Shown: positions 53,075 to 62,775 of the stretch, in pieces
How the letters are laid out: each line of letters begins with the position of its first letter
Position numbering within the stretch: the first letter of the stretch is position 1
Origin: CAYZBF01 sp964476585
GTDB taxonomy: Bacteria > Hydrothermota > UBA3072
Direction of reading: 5' to 3'
Assembly (NCBI GenBank): GCA_964476585.1
Contig: CAYZBF010000001.1
Span: 1 to 64,000 of the forward strand
Length of the DNA: 64,000 bases
The notes under the pieces: model-generated
Database searches by the model: none
The model's input: the letters and a program-made list of their open reading frames with translations, nothing else
Told to the model about the DNA's origin: nothing
Made by a program: the position numbers and the translations under genes

Positions 53075-53177
53075 TATTTTAGGTTTTGGGCATTAGGTAT
53101 TAGCTATTAGGCGTTCATTACTTTTCTAAACTTTTAACCCAAGACTCAAAACTTAACACCTAAGACCCAACTTAATC

Positions 53178-53205
53178 TTGACTTAGCAACAAAAAACACT
53201 ATTAT
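53178..53205 (+). promoter_or_regulatory. Promoter of the secreted protein gene at 53243
   Basis: TTGACT (53178-53183), 16-base spacer, TATTAT (53200-53205), followed by a ~30-nt leader with AAAGGAGGTTGTT. The gap before it (53075-53170) holds TTAGG-type phrases (GCATTAGGTATTAGCTATTA). Confidence 0.65.
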
Positions 53206-53242
53206 ATAATATAAGTTTAAAAATCATTTAAAGGAGGTTGTT

Positions 53243-55339
53243 ATGCGAAAATTGCTTATTTTATTTTTGTTTGTAACTCTTAGCTTATTAGCTTCTTCCA
53301 GGGTTCTACTGGAACTAAAACCCTCTATCAATGGAGCTATCAGTGAGTATCGTGTTGTTAAATCTTTACCCGGAAAATCAAAATCACAAACTTTCCTAAA
53401 AGGGTCCAAAGACATCGGGGATTATAATTATATCATCCAATACGATTCCGAGAACTGGGTATATTACTGTCCCAGACCTGCAGAAGACACATTCGCAGTA
53501 AGGTTTGTTCCCCCAGCAAGGTGTTCTCTTGTTGCCTTTACATGGATAGGTTATAACACAGAAACGGGTGCCGTAGGTGCTCCTGTGGATGTCTTTGTTC
53601 ACCTGGAAAATCCTTTAGTTGATTACAGTACCTATCCAGGGATTGAGGAGTATGACGGTACTGAATTCTCTCCCCTTGGCAGACTTCTCTGGAGTGGTAC
53701 ATCGAGTGCTCCTGCTAATGCGGTATGGGATACTGTGAATATTGATCCAGGTGTTGCTGTTGGTGATACTACATTTTTCTGCGGTTATAGTGGAGTAAAT
53801 CCTCTTGATACAATAGCATGTCTCTGTGAATCATGGAGGCCTATGCCTAACCCGATTGATGTTCATACCTACCAGTTTAATGCAGATGGAGCAGGTGGCA
53901 GTAGGGGTTGGTTTGCCTATTATTACACCTCCCAAGATGAGGCTTTACATGCTGGAATAAGGGCTTATGTATTTGCCTACTTTCCTCCTATACCAATAGT
54001 GGATGTGGAGAAACTACCATATTCATACACAACTGAAAAACGGAAAGTCAATATAAATTGCTATTATCTATGTGGTATGACCGAACCAGGTTTTGAAAAG
54101 GTAATTCTATATTACTCAGTAAATGGTGGTTCTGAGGACTCAGTAGTCTCACTTAATCCTGTATCAGGTGATTCTATGGATGGTATCTGGCAAGTTGACA
54201 TTCCGTGGGTCTTAGTTGGAGATACTGTTGACTATTATGTTGTTGGTAAGACTTATAATGATAAAGCTGATACGTCTCAAACATATACATATGCTATTTT
54301 AGAAGGGACTCCTGGTAATTTCCTCTATATTAAAAACGACAATGACCCTGCAGATATATTCCCCGATTACTGGATGGATACATGTGATTTCTGGGATTTT
54401 GAAGAATATGGTAATCCTGACTCATCAGTTATTACTTTTTATAATACAGTAGTATGGAGAGACTGGGGATGTCTTTCATTAGGACGGGGGGTAAACTATG
54501 GAGTTGGAATCTACCATTCAGATTCCTCCTGGATAAAGATGGTGCTTGATAACGGAGGTAACTTCTGGCTCTCAGACCAGGATATGGGTTACGGACTCGG
54601 CATCTGCCCTGGCTATGGTCAGCAGGTAGTTCCATCAGGACACTGGGTAAGGGAATACCTCGGTATCAAAGGCATGTATGATGATGGATCACTCTCTGGT
54701 TCTCCAGTAACAGTATTTGGAGACAGCCTTGATCTAATTATTGGCGACCTATTTAAAGGAATAGGTCATCAAAATCAAGGAGAATTATATATACATCCAG
54801 AACAGCATTGGGTAGGTAATTTTGACTCTTTAGCAAATACTGCGACTACGAATATGTCTGCATATGGAGGAGAAATCGTATCATACAGGTGGACAGGTCC
54901 TTCAGATAATTATAAAGTATACCTTGATTTCTATCCATTTGATTATATTAAGAATCCCTCTGATACAACAGAGATTGATAGGGTGGCAGTGGATTCTCTG
55001 GTTAAGGATGTTTTGGGATGGTTTGGATACACAACAGGCGTAAGGGATAGGACAATTGAACCAGGAGAAGTAATAAAACTACTTCCTGTTGGAATAGTTA
55101 CAGATGATGCTTTAATTAAATTCTTCTTACCCGGAGAAGCCATGGTTTCTCTTTCAATATATGATAACACTGGTCGATTAATTAAGAACCTCAAAAGTGG
55201 TATAGCATCTGCTGGTCTTAATACAGTCAGATGGGAAGGAAAGGATTCATACGGTAATTCTGTAACAAGTGGTATCTATTTCTGTCAACTCAGGACAAGT
55301 GATAGAACATTAACAAATAAGTTTGTAGTAATAAAATAA
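53243..55339 (+). CDS. Secreted protein with C-terminal sorting domain, paralogue of 8520-10604
   Basis: 698 residues, signal peptide (LLILFLFVTLSLLASS). It aligns along its length with the protein at 8520-10604: QYDSENWVYYCPRPAEDTFAV, CGYSGVNPLDTIACL, DVHTYQFNADGAGG, VDYYVVGKTY, NTVVWRDWGCLSLG, MGYGLGICPGYGQQVVPSGHW, DFYPFDYIKNPSDTTEIDRVAVDSLV. It has the same kind of sorting domain (IYDNTGRLIKNL, GIYFCQLRTSD, TNKFVVIK). The copies differ in the region 55-60% in (FEKVILYYSVNGG). Unlike its paralogue it has its own promoter and no co-transcribed genes. It sits between purC and purQ and so interrupts the purine gene cluster. Function unknown. Confidence 0.82.
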   Translation: MRKLLILFLFVTLSLLASSRVLLELKPSINGAISEYRVVKSLPGKSKSQTFLKGSKDIGDYNYIIQYDSENWVYYCPRPAEDTFAVRFVPPARCSLVAFTWIGYNTETGAVGAPVDVFVHLENPLVDYSTYPGIEEYDGTEFSPLGRLLWSGTSSAPANAVWDTVNIDPGVAVGDTTFFCGYSGVNPLDTIACLCESWRPMPNPIDVHTYQFNADGAGGSRGWFAYYYTSQDEALHAGIRAYVFAYFPPIPIVDVEKLPYSYTTEKRKVNINCYYLCGMTEPGFEKVILYYSVNGGSEDSVVSLNPVSGDSMDGIWQVDIPWVLVGDTVDYYVVGKTYNDKADTSQTYTYAILEGTPGNFLYIKNDNDPADIFPDYWMDTCDFWDFEEYGNPDSSVITFYNTVVWRDWGCLSLGRGVNYGVGIYHSDSSWIKMVLDNGGNFWLSDQDMGYGLGICPGYGQQVVPSGHWVREYLGIKGMYDDGSLSGSPVTVFGDSLDLIIGDLFKGIGHQNQGELYIHPEQHWVGNFDSLANTATTNMSAYGGEIVSYRWTGPSDNYKVYLDFYPFDYIKNPSDTTEIDRVAVDSLVKDVLGWFGYTTGVRDRTIEPGEVIKLLPVGIVTDDALIKFFLPGEAMVSLSIYDNTGRLIKNLKSGIASAGLNTVRWEGKDSYGNSVTSGIYFCQLRTSDRTLTNKFVVIK

Positions 55340-55553
55340 AAAAGGATTCAAGGGTTCAATTTTTAACTCACCAACCGACAAACCCACCAACTGACCAACT
55401 TTAAAAAGGATTAAGTGATAAGGATTAATGGGTAAGTGCTGGTTTCTGAGTTATCTTAGATCTTCTTATTTTACATTTTGCACTTTTCATTTTACAATCT
55501 TCAATTAGGGGAAGCTTCAATACTAATGTTCGTTTACAGTGTATTATTTTGCT

Positions 55554-56276
55554 TTACTTAAAGTACTCTACAGCGTTCCTGAATATTGAAAGTCCCTCTC
55601 CTCCAACTCCCCCATCCTGCCAGTCGGGAGGAGAATGTGGGAAGAGATTTCTCTCAGGATGAGGCATAAGACCAAAAATCCTTCCTGTTTTATCGCATAT
55701 ACCCCCAATACTCCCGTCTGAATGTGTCGGGTCCTCTACCTTGTAGCGGACAACAATATAATCCTCTTCTTCTAATTTTTTCATTATAGAAGGATCCCTG
55801 ACCACAAATCTGCCTTCTGCATTAGCCATTGGTAGATAGAGTTGTTTAATTCCCCTGGTGAATACACATCTATCACTGTTTACCGAAAGATTAAGCCATT
55901 GATCTCTAAATAAAGCTTCAGGATTAAGTGTTAGAGTAACACTTCTGTCCTTAAAGCCTGGGAGCAATCCCATCTTAACAAGAATCTGAAAGCCATTACA
56001 TATCCCAATTATCAGATTATCCCTGTCAACGAATTCCTTTAGGATATCTTTAATGGTATTTAATCTTGCAGCCATTACCGTTCCAGCCCCAAGGTCATCT
56101 CCATAGGTAAAGCCACCAGGTATTGCAAGAACATTTGAATTAAACAGCATCGCTGTATTCTTAAATAAAGTATCTATAAAAATAGACTCTACTTCAGCAC
56201 CCGCTAACTTAAATGCATATGCTGTTTCCATATCACAATTTGTCCCGGGTCCTCGAAGTATCAAAGCCTTCACCAA
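55554..56276 (-). CDS. purQ: FGAM synthase glutaminase subunit
   Basis: 240 residues. Class I glutamine amidotransferase: nucleophile Cys93 in IIGICNGFQILV, His-Glu of the triad in LMPHPERNLF. GPGTNCDMETAYAF and PGGFTYGDDLGAG are the PurQ-specific starts. It releases ammonia from glutamine for PurL. The start is either TTG (56276) or the adjacent GTG (56273); GAGGTGAG lies in front of both. It lies on the same strand downstream of purL but is separated from it by ~300 bases that are almost entirely repeat element C. Confidence 0.92.
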   Translation of the reverse strand: MVKALILRGPGTNCDMETAYAFKLAGAEVESIFIDTLFKNTAMLFNSNVLAIPGGFTYGDDLGAGTVMAARLNTIKDILKEFVDRDNLIIGICNGFQILVKMGLLPGFKDRSVTLTLNPEALFRDQWLNLSVNSDRCVFTRGIKQLYLPMANAEGRFVVRDPSIMKKLEEEDYIVVRYKVEDPTHSDGSIGGICDKTGRIFGLMPHPERNLFPHSPPDWQDGGVGGEGLSIFRNAVEYFK

Positions 56277-56313
56277 TTTATCTCACCTCTTTAACTTCTT
56301 ATCTTTATATTTA

Positions 56314-56567
56314 TTGCGAAGGACTTGCCGTATCGAAAAGCGTCTCGGAGGGTTCACCCCGTGTAATAGCAAGTTTGTGCTTCATAGTTGCCTATTGCAC
56401 GGGGCAGGCGGGCATGGATTTCCGATTTTAATCGGAAAGAGTGAGCTCGAGAGCCGAGTGGCAATTCCCTCGCCCAATGGAATAGGAGTACAGCAGGTAG
56501 AGACATCTATTCCATAGGGCGAGCCGGGGGAATTGACCACGTCTTTTCGTATGGTAAGTCCACGCAA
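56314..56567 (-). repeat. Hairpin-rich repeat element, copy C (fills gap 56277-56575)
   Basis: A 254-bp element bounded by a ~28-bp imperfect inverted repeat (TTGCGAAGGACTTGCCGTAT at the left, its complement TACGGT-like ending CACGCAA at the right). Read on the minus strand it matches copy A: AAAAGACGTGGT, GGCTCGCCCTATGGAATAG, ATGTCTCTACCTG, CTATTCCATTGGGCGAGG, then a 9-bp stem TTTCCGATT/AATCGGAAA (56419-56438) in the place of copy A's different H2, then CCATGCCCGC, then a CCCCGTGCAATA / TATTACACGGGG hairpin. It begins 8 bases after the purL stop. Confidence 0.8.
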
Positions 56568-56575
56568 TCCTACTT

Positions 56576-59394
56576 TTACCATTCTACTGCCTCCTTCCAG
56601 GTTTTATAGAGTTTTTCAACCGGTAAATCTATTATATAGTTATTACCATCCTGGACAACAAGCGAATTACCTCCCGTCTTCCCAATCAGATAGTACGGGA
56701 TCCCACTAAATAACCTCTTTAACTTTTCTTTATTTTCCTCTCCTGCCTCAATAAGAAATCTTGAATTAGATTCACTGAAAAGGAGTATGTCATCCCTTAG
56801 ATCTCTGTTAATCTCTCTTAGATTTACCTTACATCCTATTCCGTTGGTAAATCCCATCTCAGCAAGAGCAACACCCAATCCACCGGATGACAAATCATGA
56901 ACCGAAAGAAAAAGACCTTCTCTTATCCCTTCACTCACCTTTTTGAAGATTATGGGAGCAAGCCTTTTGTCAACGGAAGGAACAACCCCACCAACATTCA
57001 TAATACTCACAAACTCACTACCGCCAAGTTCATTTCTCGTCTCTCCCACCAGATATATGAGATTCCCCTCCCCCTTGAAATTTGATGTCATTGCATTCCT
57101 ACAATCCTCAATTACAGAAATAGAAGAGATAAGGAGTGTGGATGGAATTGAGAATCGATGGTCTTTCCAAAGAGGGTCCTTTTCTTGATGGTTCTTATCA
57201 GTAAAGAAATTATTAAGGCTATCCTTGCCTGATATATATGGGGTCCCAAATGCGGTTGCGTAATCATAACAGGCTTTTGCAGACATGAGAAGGTCACCCA
57301 GAATCTTCTCATCGGATACATCTCCAAAACAGAAATTGTCANNNNNNNNNNCCTTAAGGATTCATCAATAACGGATGCAGCCATCCTGTAAGGGTCTTGT
57401 TTCCCGTATTCGGGGTTGATACCAAAACCAAGCACTACTGCCTTTCGAGAATGAAGTAATGGTCGAATTACAACTCCATCAGAAGGACTCCTGCTCCCAG
57501 AAAAAGCGCCTACCACATTCCCTGCTTGAACCTCGTGGTCATACTGCCGGATTATCCATTCCCTGCTTCCAATATTATCTGAACCGATAAGCCTTAAGAG
57601 AATTTTAGAAAGACTCTCTGGTGCCTCAAAAGAATACGGTACCTCTCCCCTCTCCGAAATTTTTGCAATCTTCTCCGACAAAGGAACCCCATTAAATAGA
57701 AAATGTGGGTCGAGGTTACCAACAACCTCCTCATTGTATTTTATAATTAGACGTCCCCCCCCAAACTTACCTATCACTGCATATCTTACATTCTCCTCGT
57801 CAAATATAGCTTTTAGTTCCTCCAGGTTTTCTGAGGGAACAGCAAGCACCATCCGTTCTTGTGCTTCTGAAATCCATATCTCCCACGGGGAAAGTCCTTC
57901 ATATTTAAGTGGAGCCCTTTCAAGCTCGACCACTGCCCCCACGTTCTTCCCCATTTCACCAACAGCAGAAGAAAAACCACCTGCTCCACAATCAGTTATT
58001 GCCCTATAGAGATTAGCATCTTCAGCGGTAAGTAGGACATCCAGCATTTTCTTCTCTTCAATTGGATTCCCAATCTGGACTGCCCCCCCGGATACCTTCT
58101 GCGATTCTTCTTCAAGACTAAGAGAGGAAAAGGTAGCACCATGTATACCATCTCTTCCAGTTTTCCCACCAACTACCAATATCAAATCTCCTTCTTGGAC
58201 TTCTTTGTTTAAATGTTTCTTTTTAATAACCCCAATGCTTCCCACAAATACGAGAGGATTATAGTTAAAATCCTTATTAAAGTAGACTGCACCACCAACT
58301 GTAGGAATACCCATTCTATTCCCATAATCTCGCACACCTGCGACCACTCCCCTAACAATTCTCCTGGGATGCAAGACCCCTTCAGGAAGTTCTTCTGTTT
58401 CTGTATTCATATCTCCAAAACAGAAAATATCTGTTGAAGCAAATGGTTTTGCGCCAAGTCCAACACCCATGGTATCGCGGATCACTCCACCTATACCTGT
58501 TTCTGCTCCACCATATGGCTCAAGGGCAGACGGGTGATTGTGGGTCTCCACCTTATACGTTATAGCATACTCCTCATCAAACTCGATAGCCCCTGCATTA
58601 TCAGAAAAGGCAAGTAAGACGCGCCTGGCGCCTATCTCTTCTGTTGCATCCTTAATTGAAGCAAACAAGTTTTTCTTATCGTAAGAATATTCTCCTTTAA
58701 CTTTGATTGGTGATTTGAATGTTTTATGAAAACAATGTTCACTCCATGTCTGCGCAATGGTTTCCAGTTCAAGGTCGGTCGGTTCCCTACCCTCTTTTAT
58801 AAAGTAATCCTTTATTGCTTTCATCTCCTCTAATTTAAGAGCTAACAGTCCTTCTTTTGAGACTCGAAGGAGCTTTTTCTCATCTGCTTCTCTTATGGGA
58901 ATGATATTCTTTTTGAATCGATAAGGGACAGGTATCGGGAAATCCATCCTGTCAAGTTCTACTTCCATTTGGATAAGTTTATTCATAAGGAGACGATCCC
59001 GAATCACATACAGATCGCTTTTTTTTATATTACCTTTCATTATATAACGTTTCCCTGTTTTTACCCTATCAATTGAATATCCGAGAGCCAAAGCTACCTC
59101 TCTCAAGGTTTCGGCTTCTGCGTCGAAGACACCCGGTTTATAGCTTATAATTATTGAAATTCCTTCCCTACTAAGTGTTTCATTGATTGAATATTCCTCA
59201 AGGATTGGACCAATGAGAACTTTAGAGACGAGGTCCTTTATCGAATCACTAGAGAGAACACCCTCAATCCAGACAACCTCGTTTATATAGAATTCTTCAA
59301 CACCAGAAATTCCAAGGAGTTCAATGTCTTCTCGTAAAGCTTTAGAACGAGGATCTATAGTATCTAACCTTTTCCCCTTTTCGATATAAAACAT
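56576..59394 (-). CDS. purL: FGAM synthase PurL with fused N-terminal PurS-like domain (assembly gap inside)
   Basis: Read across the gap at 57342-57351 this is one gene of ~950 residues: 681 codons from ATG 59394, then ~15 missing, then 254 to the stop at 56576. The frames on the two sides do not join only because the gap length is wrong. Residues 1-190 are a PurS-like region (GVFDAEAETLREVALALGYS, RVKTGKRYIMKG) fused to the PurL core: ETIAQTWSEHCFHKTF, THNHPSALEPYGGAETG, GRDGIHGATFSS, DCGAGGFSSAVGEMG, SEAQERM, ISGKDSLNN, DLSSGGLGVALAEMG. It makes FGAM from FGAR. No Shine-Dalgarno; the promoter predicts a leaderless mRNA. The glutaminase is a separate gene, purQ. Confidence 0.9.
57342..57351. 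other. Assembly gap (10 N) inside purL
   Basis: Ten undetermined bases. Flanking residues DESLR and DNFCFGD are normally separated by ~15 residues in PurL (about 44 bases here to restore frame). The N run is therefore a placeholder and not a real frameshift. Confidence 0.9.
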
Positions 59395-59401
59395 ATTCTT
59401 T

Positions 59402-59429
59402 TATATATTGACTAAATTGTAGATGTCAA
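59402..59429 (-). promoter_or_regulatory. Promoter of purL, predicting a leaderless mRNA
   Basis: Minus strand TTGACA (59429-59424), 16-base spacer, TATATA (59407-59402). The predicted start at ~59395 is one base before the ATG at 59394. Confidence 0.7.
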
Positions 59430-59590
59430 CAGGTTGTCATTAGGTTGTCATTCGCTTATTCGCTACTATCTTTTCTCTCGCACTGGAGCAAAGGAGCGAG
59501 TGAATAGGTAGATGGGTAGATGGGTAAACGTTTAGATGAGTTGGTCAGTTAGATTGTTAGTCGGTTGGATAGGCTAACCCACTCATCAAC

Positions 59591-61513
59591 TCACTTACTC
59601 ATAACCTCTTTGATCCTGCCTGCAACACTCTCTGGGTCGAGACCCATCTTTTTAAAGACATCCTCTGTACTTCCAGATGGAGCAAATCCCGAGACACCAA
59701 AAGAATGGAAATTTACACAGATTCCACTAAGCGCTAAATGATTTCCCAGAATTGAGCCGAGTCCGCTTGCGATGAAATGATCCTCATAGGTAAAAATATT
59801 TTTATAATCTGCTAACTTTTTTATATCTTCTTCATCAATCTTAAGCGGCGAAGATACATTTATAACTGCCAAAGATATGTCTGAGTCTTTAAGGATTTCA
59901 TGGACCAGGATGGCAAGATGGAGAGCATATCCATAGGAGAGGATAATGCCATCTTTTCCATCTCGAACAGTGTCGATCTTTCCATATTCAAACTCATAAT
60001 CTCCAGTGAAAAATGGCTTTCCATCCGAATCACCAATAACTCCTTCCTTCACTCTACCCATAATCACCACAACACTACTATCCATTTTTGGTAAAGAGCG
60101 GATAATCCTATCGGTCTGATTTGCATCAGCTGGTATGATAATGGCAAAACCGGGTAAATTTCTTACTAAACCAAGGTAATCTATGCAGTGATGAGTCTTT
60201 CCGTCCTCCCCTACGTTTATACCACAATGAGTTAGTATTAGTCGAATCTTTGCCCCGTTTATTGCATTGAGCCGATGCTGATTGTACATCTCGTCAATCC
60301 CGAATACTCCGAAATCAGCCAGGAATGTGTGGATTCCTTCCGTTGAAAGGACTCCTGCAATAGTAGCAGTGTTATGTTCAGAAACACCGCTTTCTATCAG
60401 GAACGCCGGAAAATTCTCTCCGAACTCACTTACCCGGACAGAATCGGCAAGGTCGCAATCCAGAGCCACAATAGTCCCTGGCTCATTCAATCTTCCTAGA
60501 TCTCTTAATGCTCCTCCAAAAGCACTCCTGTTGCCCGTAGTTTCCCCAACTTTATATTCTCTTGGTTTTCCCGTTTTTAGTCCTGGTAAAGGTTTACTAA
60601 TAGGAGTCCAAATAGAATGCTGTGGCTCCTTCTCTTCTCTTATCTTCACAAATTTATCTATGTCATTCAGAATTCCAAGCTCTTTTAAAGCGCTATCCAA
60701 TTCTTCATCTGTAAGAGCTCTACCGTGATATTGTTTATCACCTTCCATAAATGAGATCCCTTTACCCATCACTGTTTCCGCGAGTACGGCATAATGTGAA
60801 GATTCATCCCTGCGTGCAGTGTGTAATGCCCTATATAAATCATCAAAGTTATGCCCATCTACTTTTAGGACTTTCCACCCATCCGCCAGATAATCTTCCC
60901 TAATATTCACAGGCATAATATCTTCCACTTTACCAGATATCTGCCTGTGATTGTAATCAATTACAACTGTTAATTTATTAAGTTCATATTTTGATGCGAA
61001 ACGCCGTGCCTCAGCTACCTGCCCTTTTGCCTGCTCAGCATCGCTCATAAGAACAAATACATGAGAATCCTCATCCTTAATCCGACAGGCAAAAGCAAAG
61101 CCGCAGCCTGCAGACAATCCCTGACCAAGATTACCCGTGCTCCACACAATATAAGGAATATGAGACTCTACGTGACCCTCATAGGGACTTCCTGCGTAAC
61201 GGAAGAAAGAAAGGACTTCCTCCCGATCAATAATGCCTAGTCTACTCAGGATGGAATATACACCTGGAGAGGTATGGCCATGACTTACTACTATCTTATC
61301 TTTTGTTAGATCCGATAAACTGTAGACCAATGTATATATATCAATAGAAGATAGGGAGCCTCCTGGGTGTCCAGAACCTGCAATCGTTGTCATCTTCAAT
61401 ATGTTTCCCCGGCACTCGTGAGCAATACTCTCCAGTCTTTTCAAAGCCTTCTGTGATAAGGCCTCTTCTTCAAATTCAAATTCCTTCATCGATCTAAACC
61501 AATCTTTCTCCAT
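59591..61513 (-). CDS. tkt: Transketolase
   Basis: 640 residues. Single-chain thiamine-diphosphate enzyme: GSGHPGGSLSSIDIY (~48), VVSHGHTSPGVYS, WSTGNLGQGLSAGCGFAFA, SDAEQAKGQVAEARRFA and IDYNHRQISG (TPP/Mg region), then the second half DFGVFGIDEMYNQHRLNA and THCGINVGEDGKTHHCIDYLG. It transfers two-carbon units in the pentose phosphate pathway. It could be a DXP-synthase-like relative in name only; the HPGGS and GKTHHCIDY signatures favour transketolase. ATG overlaps the rseP stop by one base (TAATG), so it is the last gene of the cdsA-dxr-rseP-tkt run, tying it to isoprenoid and lipid precursor supply. Confidence 0.92.
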   Translation of the reverse strand: MEKDWFRSMKEFEFEEEALSQKALKRLESIAHECRGNILKMTTIAGSGHPGGSLSSIDIYTLVYSLSDLTKDKIVVSHGHTSPGVYSILSRLGIIDREEVLSFFRYAGSPYEGHVESHIPYIVWSTGNLGQGLSAGCGFAFACRIKDEDSHVFVLMSDAEQAKGQVAEARRFASKYELNKLTVVIDYNHRQISGKVEDIMPVNIREDYLADGWKVLKVDGHNFDDLYRALHTARRDESSHYAVLAETVMGKGISFMEGDKQYHGRALTDEELDSALKELGILNDIDKFVKIREEKEPQHSIWTPISKPLPGLKTGKPREYKVGETTGNRSAFGGALRDLGRLNEPGTIVALDCDLADSVRVSEFGENFPAFLIESGVSEHNTATIAGVLSTEGIHTFLADFGVFGIDEMYNQHRLNAINGAKIRLILTHCGINVGEDGKTHHCIDYLGLVRNLPGFAIIIPADANQTDRIIRSLPKMDSSVVVIMGRVKEGVIGDSDGKPFFTGDYEFEYGKIDTVRDGKDGIILSYGYALHLAILVHEILKDSDISLAVINVSSPLKIDEEDIKKLADYKNIFTYEDHFIASGLGSILGNHLALSGICVNFHSFGVSGFAPSGSTEDVFKKMGLDPESVAGRIKEVMSK

Positions 61514-62775
61514 TACATACCCCCACTGAATATTCTTAGTATATCATTAAAAACAATCAAAACCATAAGTCCGAGGAGAATAATGGTTCCTATTGTTGAT
61601 ATAATCTTCATCATTTCTTTTGACGGTTTTCTCCTCACAATAACGCTTACAATAGATACTACTATATGAAAACCATCCAATGGTGGAATTGGTATAAGAT
61701 TCACAATACCCAGATTAACAGAAATGAGAGCAATAAAGAATAGAAGATTAGTAACACCCCATCTCAAACTCTTTTCTGTCATCATGACAATCCCGATTGG
61801 ACCGGCAAGGTTCCTGGCTGAAACCTTTCTATTTATCAAAAGTGAGATTGTTTTAAAAACCAAGGTTCCGGTGAACCATGTTCTCTGGCTGGCAAAAGAA
61901 AAAGCTTTGGAAAAGGATATCTTTACTTCCCTCATTAGAGGTCCAATTCCTACCATTCCTCTATTTACGATAGAATCACCGAATAGAACTGGCTGTTCCT
62001 CTGGAATAATTGTGGCTAAAGTGGTGTCGCCATCCTGGTAATATAAAATGCTCAGAGAGTCTCCAATAGCAGGATAAATGTGCCCAGTTATATCGCTCCA
62101 ACACTCTATATCTTCACCATCTATTTTTAGTACCCTGGCACCCTCTCGAAGACCAATTCGATAGGCAGGGCCATCTTCGTACACCATCCCAATGACTGGA
62201 GAAAACCTGGGCAAGAGTGAGTCAGGATTCAGAGTATCAACAACAACCATCTTCTTTTTCCCATTACGGAGGACCAATACCTCTGAACCATTCTTTAAAT
62301 TCTCAGTCACATCATACCACTGAGAAACCTCTTTACCATCAATTTCAAGGATTACATCCCCAGTGAGCAGATTACTCCCCGGTAGTGATTTACTTATTAT
62401 ATTAGTGTCAGGTACTTCAATCCCAGCAATACAGAAGATACTGAGACATATCAAGAACCCAAATAGGACATTGGCAAAAGGACCTCCGAATATTGTAGCA
62501 ATTCTAACAGCGGAGTTCTTTGAGTAGAATTCATCTTCTCCTCCTTTCATGTCATCGGGCTCCATACCCTTTAATTGTACATATCCTCCGAATGGGATTG
62601 CCGCTATCCTGAACTCTGTATCCCTCCGCTTAAAGGAAAACAACTTTGGTCCAAAGCCAATGGAGAACACAGGGACATCAATAGAAGAAGCTTTTGCTAT
62701 CAAGAAATGAAATAGTTCATGAACAAAAATAAGTAAACTTAGTGCCAGAATGGCAATAACTATAGAAACAATCAT
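61513..62775 (-). CDS. rseP: Site-2 intramembrane metalloprotease RseP
   Basis: 420 residues. HELFH zinc motif (His19, Glu20, His23) in the first membrane helix, GFGPKLFSFKRRDTEFRIAAIPFGGYVQLKGM typical of RseP, tandem PDZ domains (~120-290; GSNLLTGDVILEIDGKEV, AYRIGLREGARVLKIDGEDI), and the third-helix motif NLIPIPPLDGFH providing the last ligand. It cleaves membrane-embedded anti-sigma factors and leftover signal peptides. ATGA overlap with dxr. Confidence 0.93.
   Translation of the reverse strand: MIVSIVIAILALSLLIFVHELFHFLIAKASSIDVPVFSIGFGPKLFSFKRRDTEFRIAAIPFGGYVQLKGMEPDDMKGGEDEFYSKNSAVRIATIFGGPFANVLFGFLICLSIFCIAGIEVPDTNIISKSLPGSNLLTGDVILEIDGKEVSQWYDVTENLKNGSEVLVLRNGKKKMVVVDTLNPDSLLPRFSPVIGMVYEDGPAYRIGLREGARVLKIDGEDIECWSDITGHIYPAIGDSLSILYYQDGDTTLATIIPEEQPVLFGDSIVNRGMVGIGPLMREVKISFSKAFSFASQRTWFTGTLVFKTISLLINRKVSARNLAGPIGIVMMTEKSLRWGVTNLLFFIALISVNLGIVNLIPIPPLDGFHIVVSIVSVIVRRKPSKEMMKIISTIGTIILLGLMVLIVFNDILRIFSGGM

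Noticed and set aside
56213..56517. Two ~70-codon plus-strand frames near purQ
   Set aside because: They overlap the purQ start and element C; chance frames in a structured repeat.
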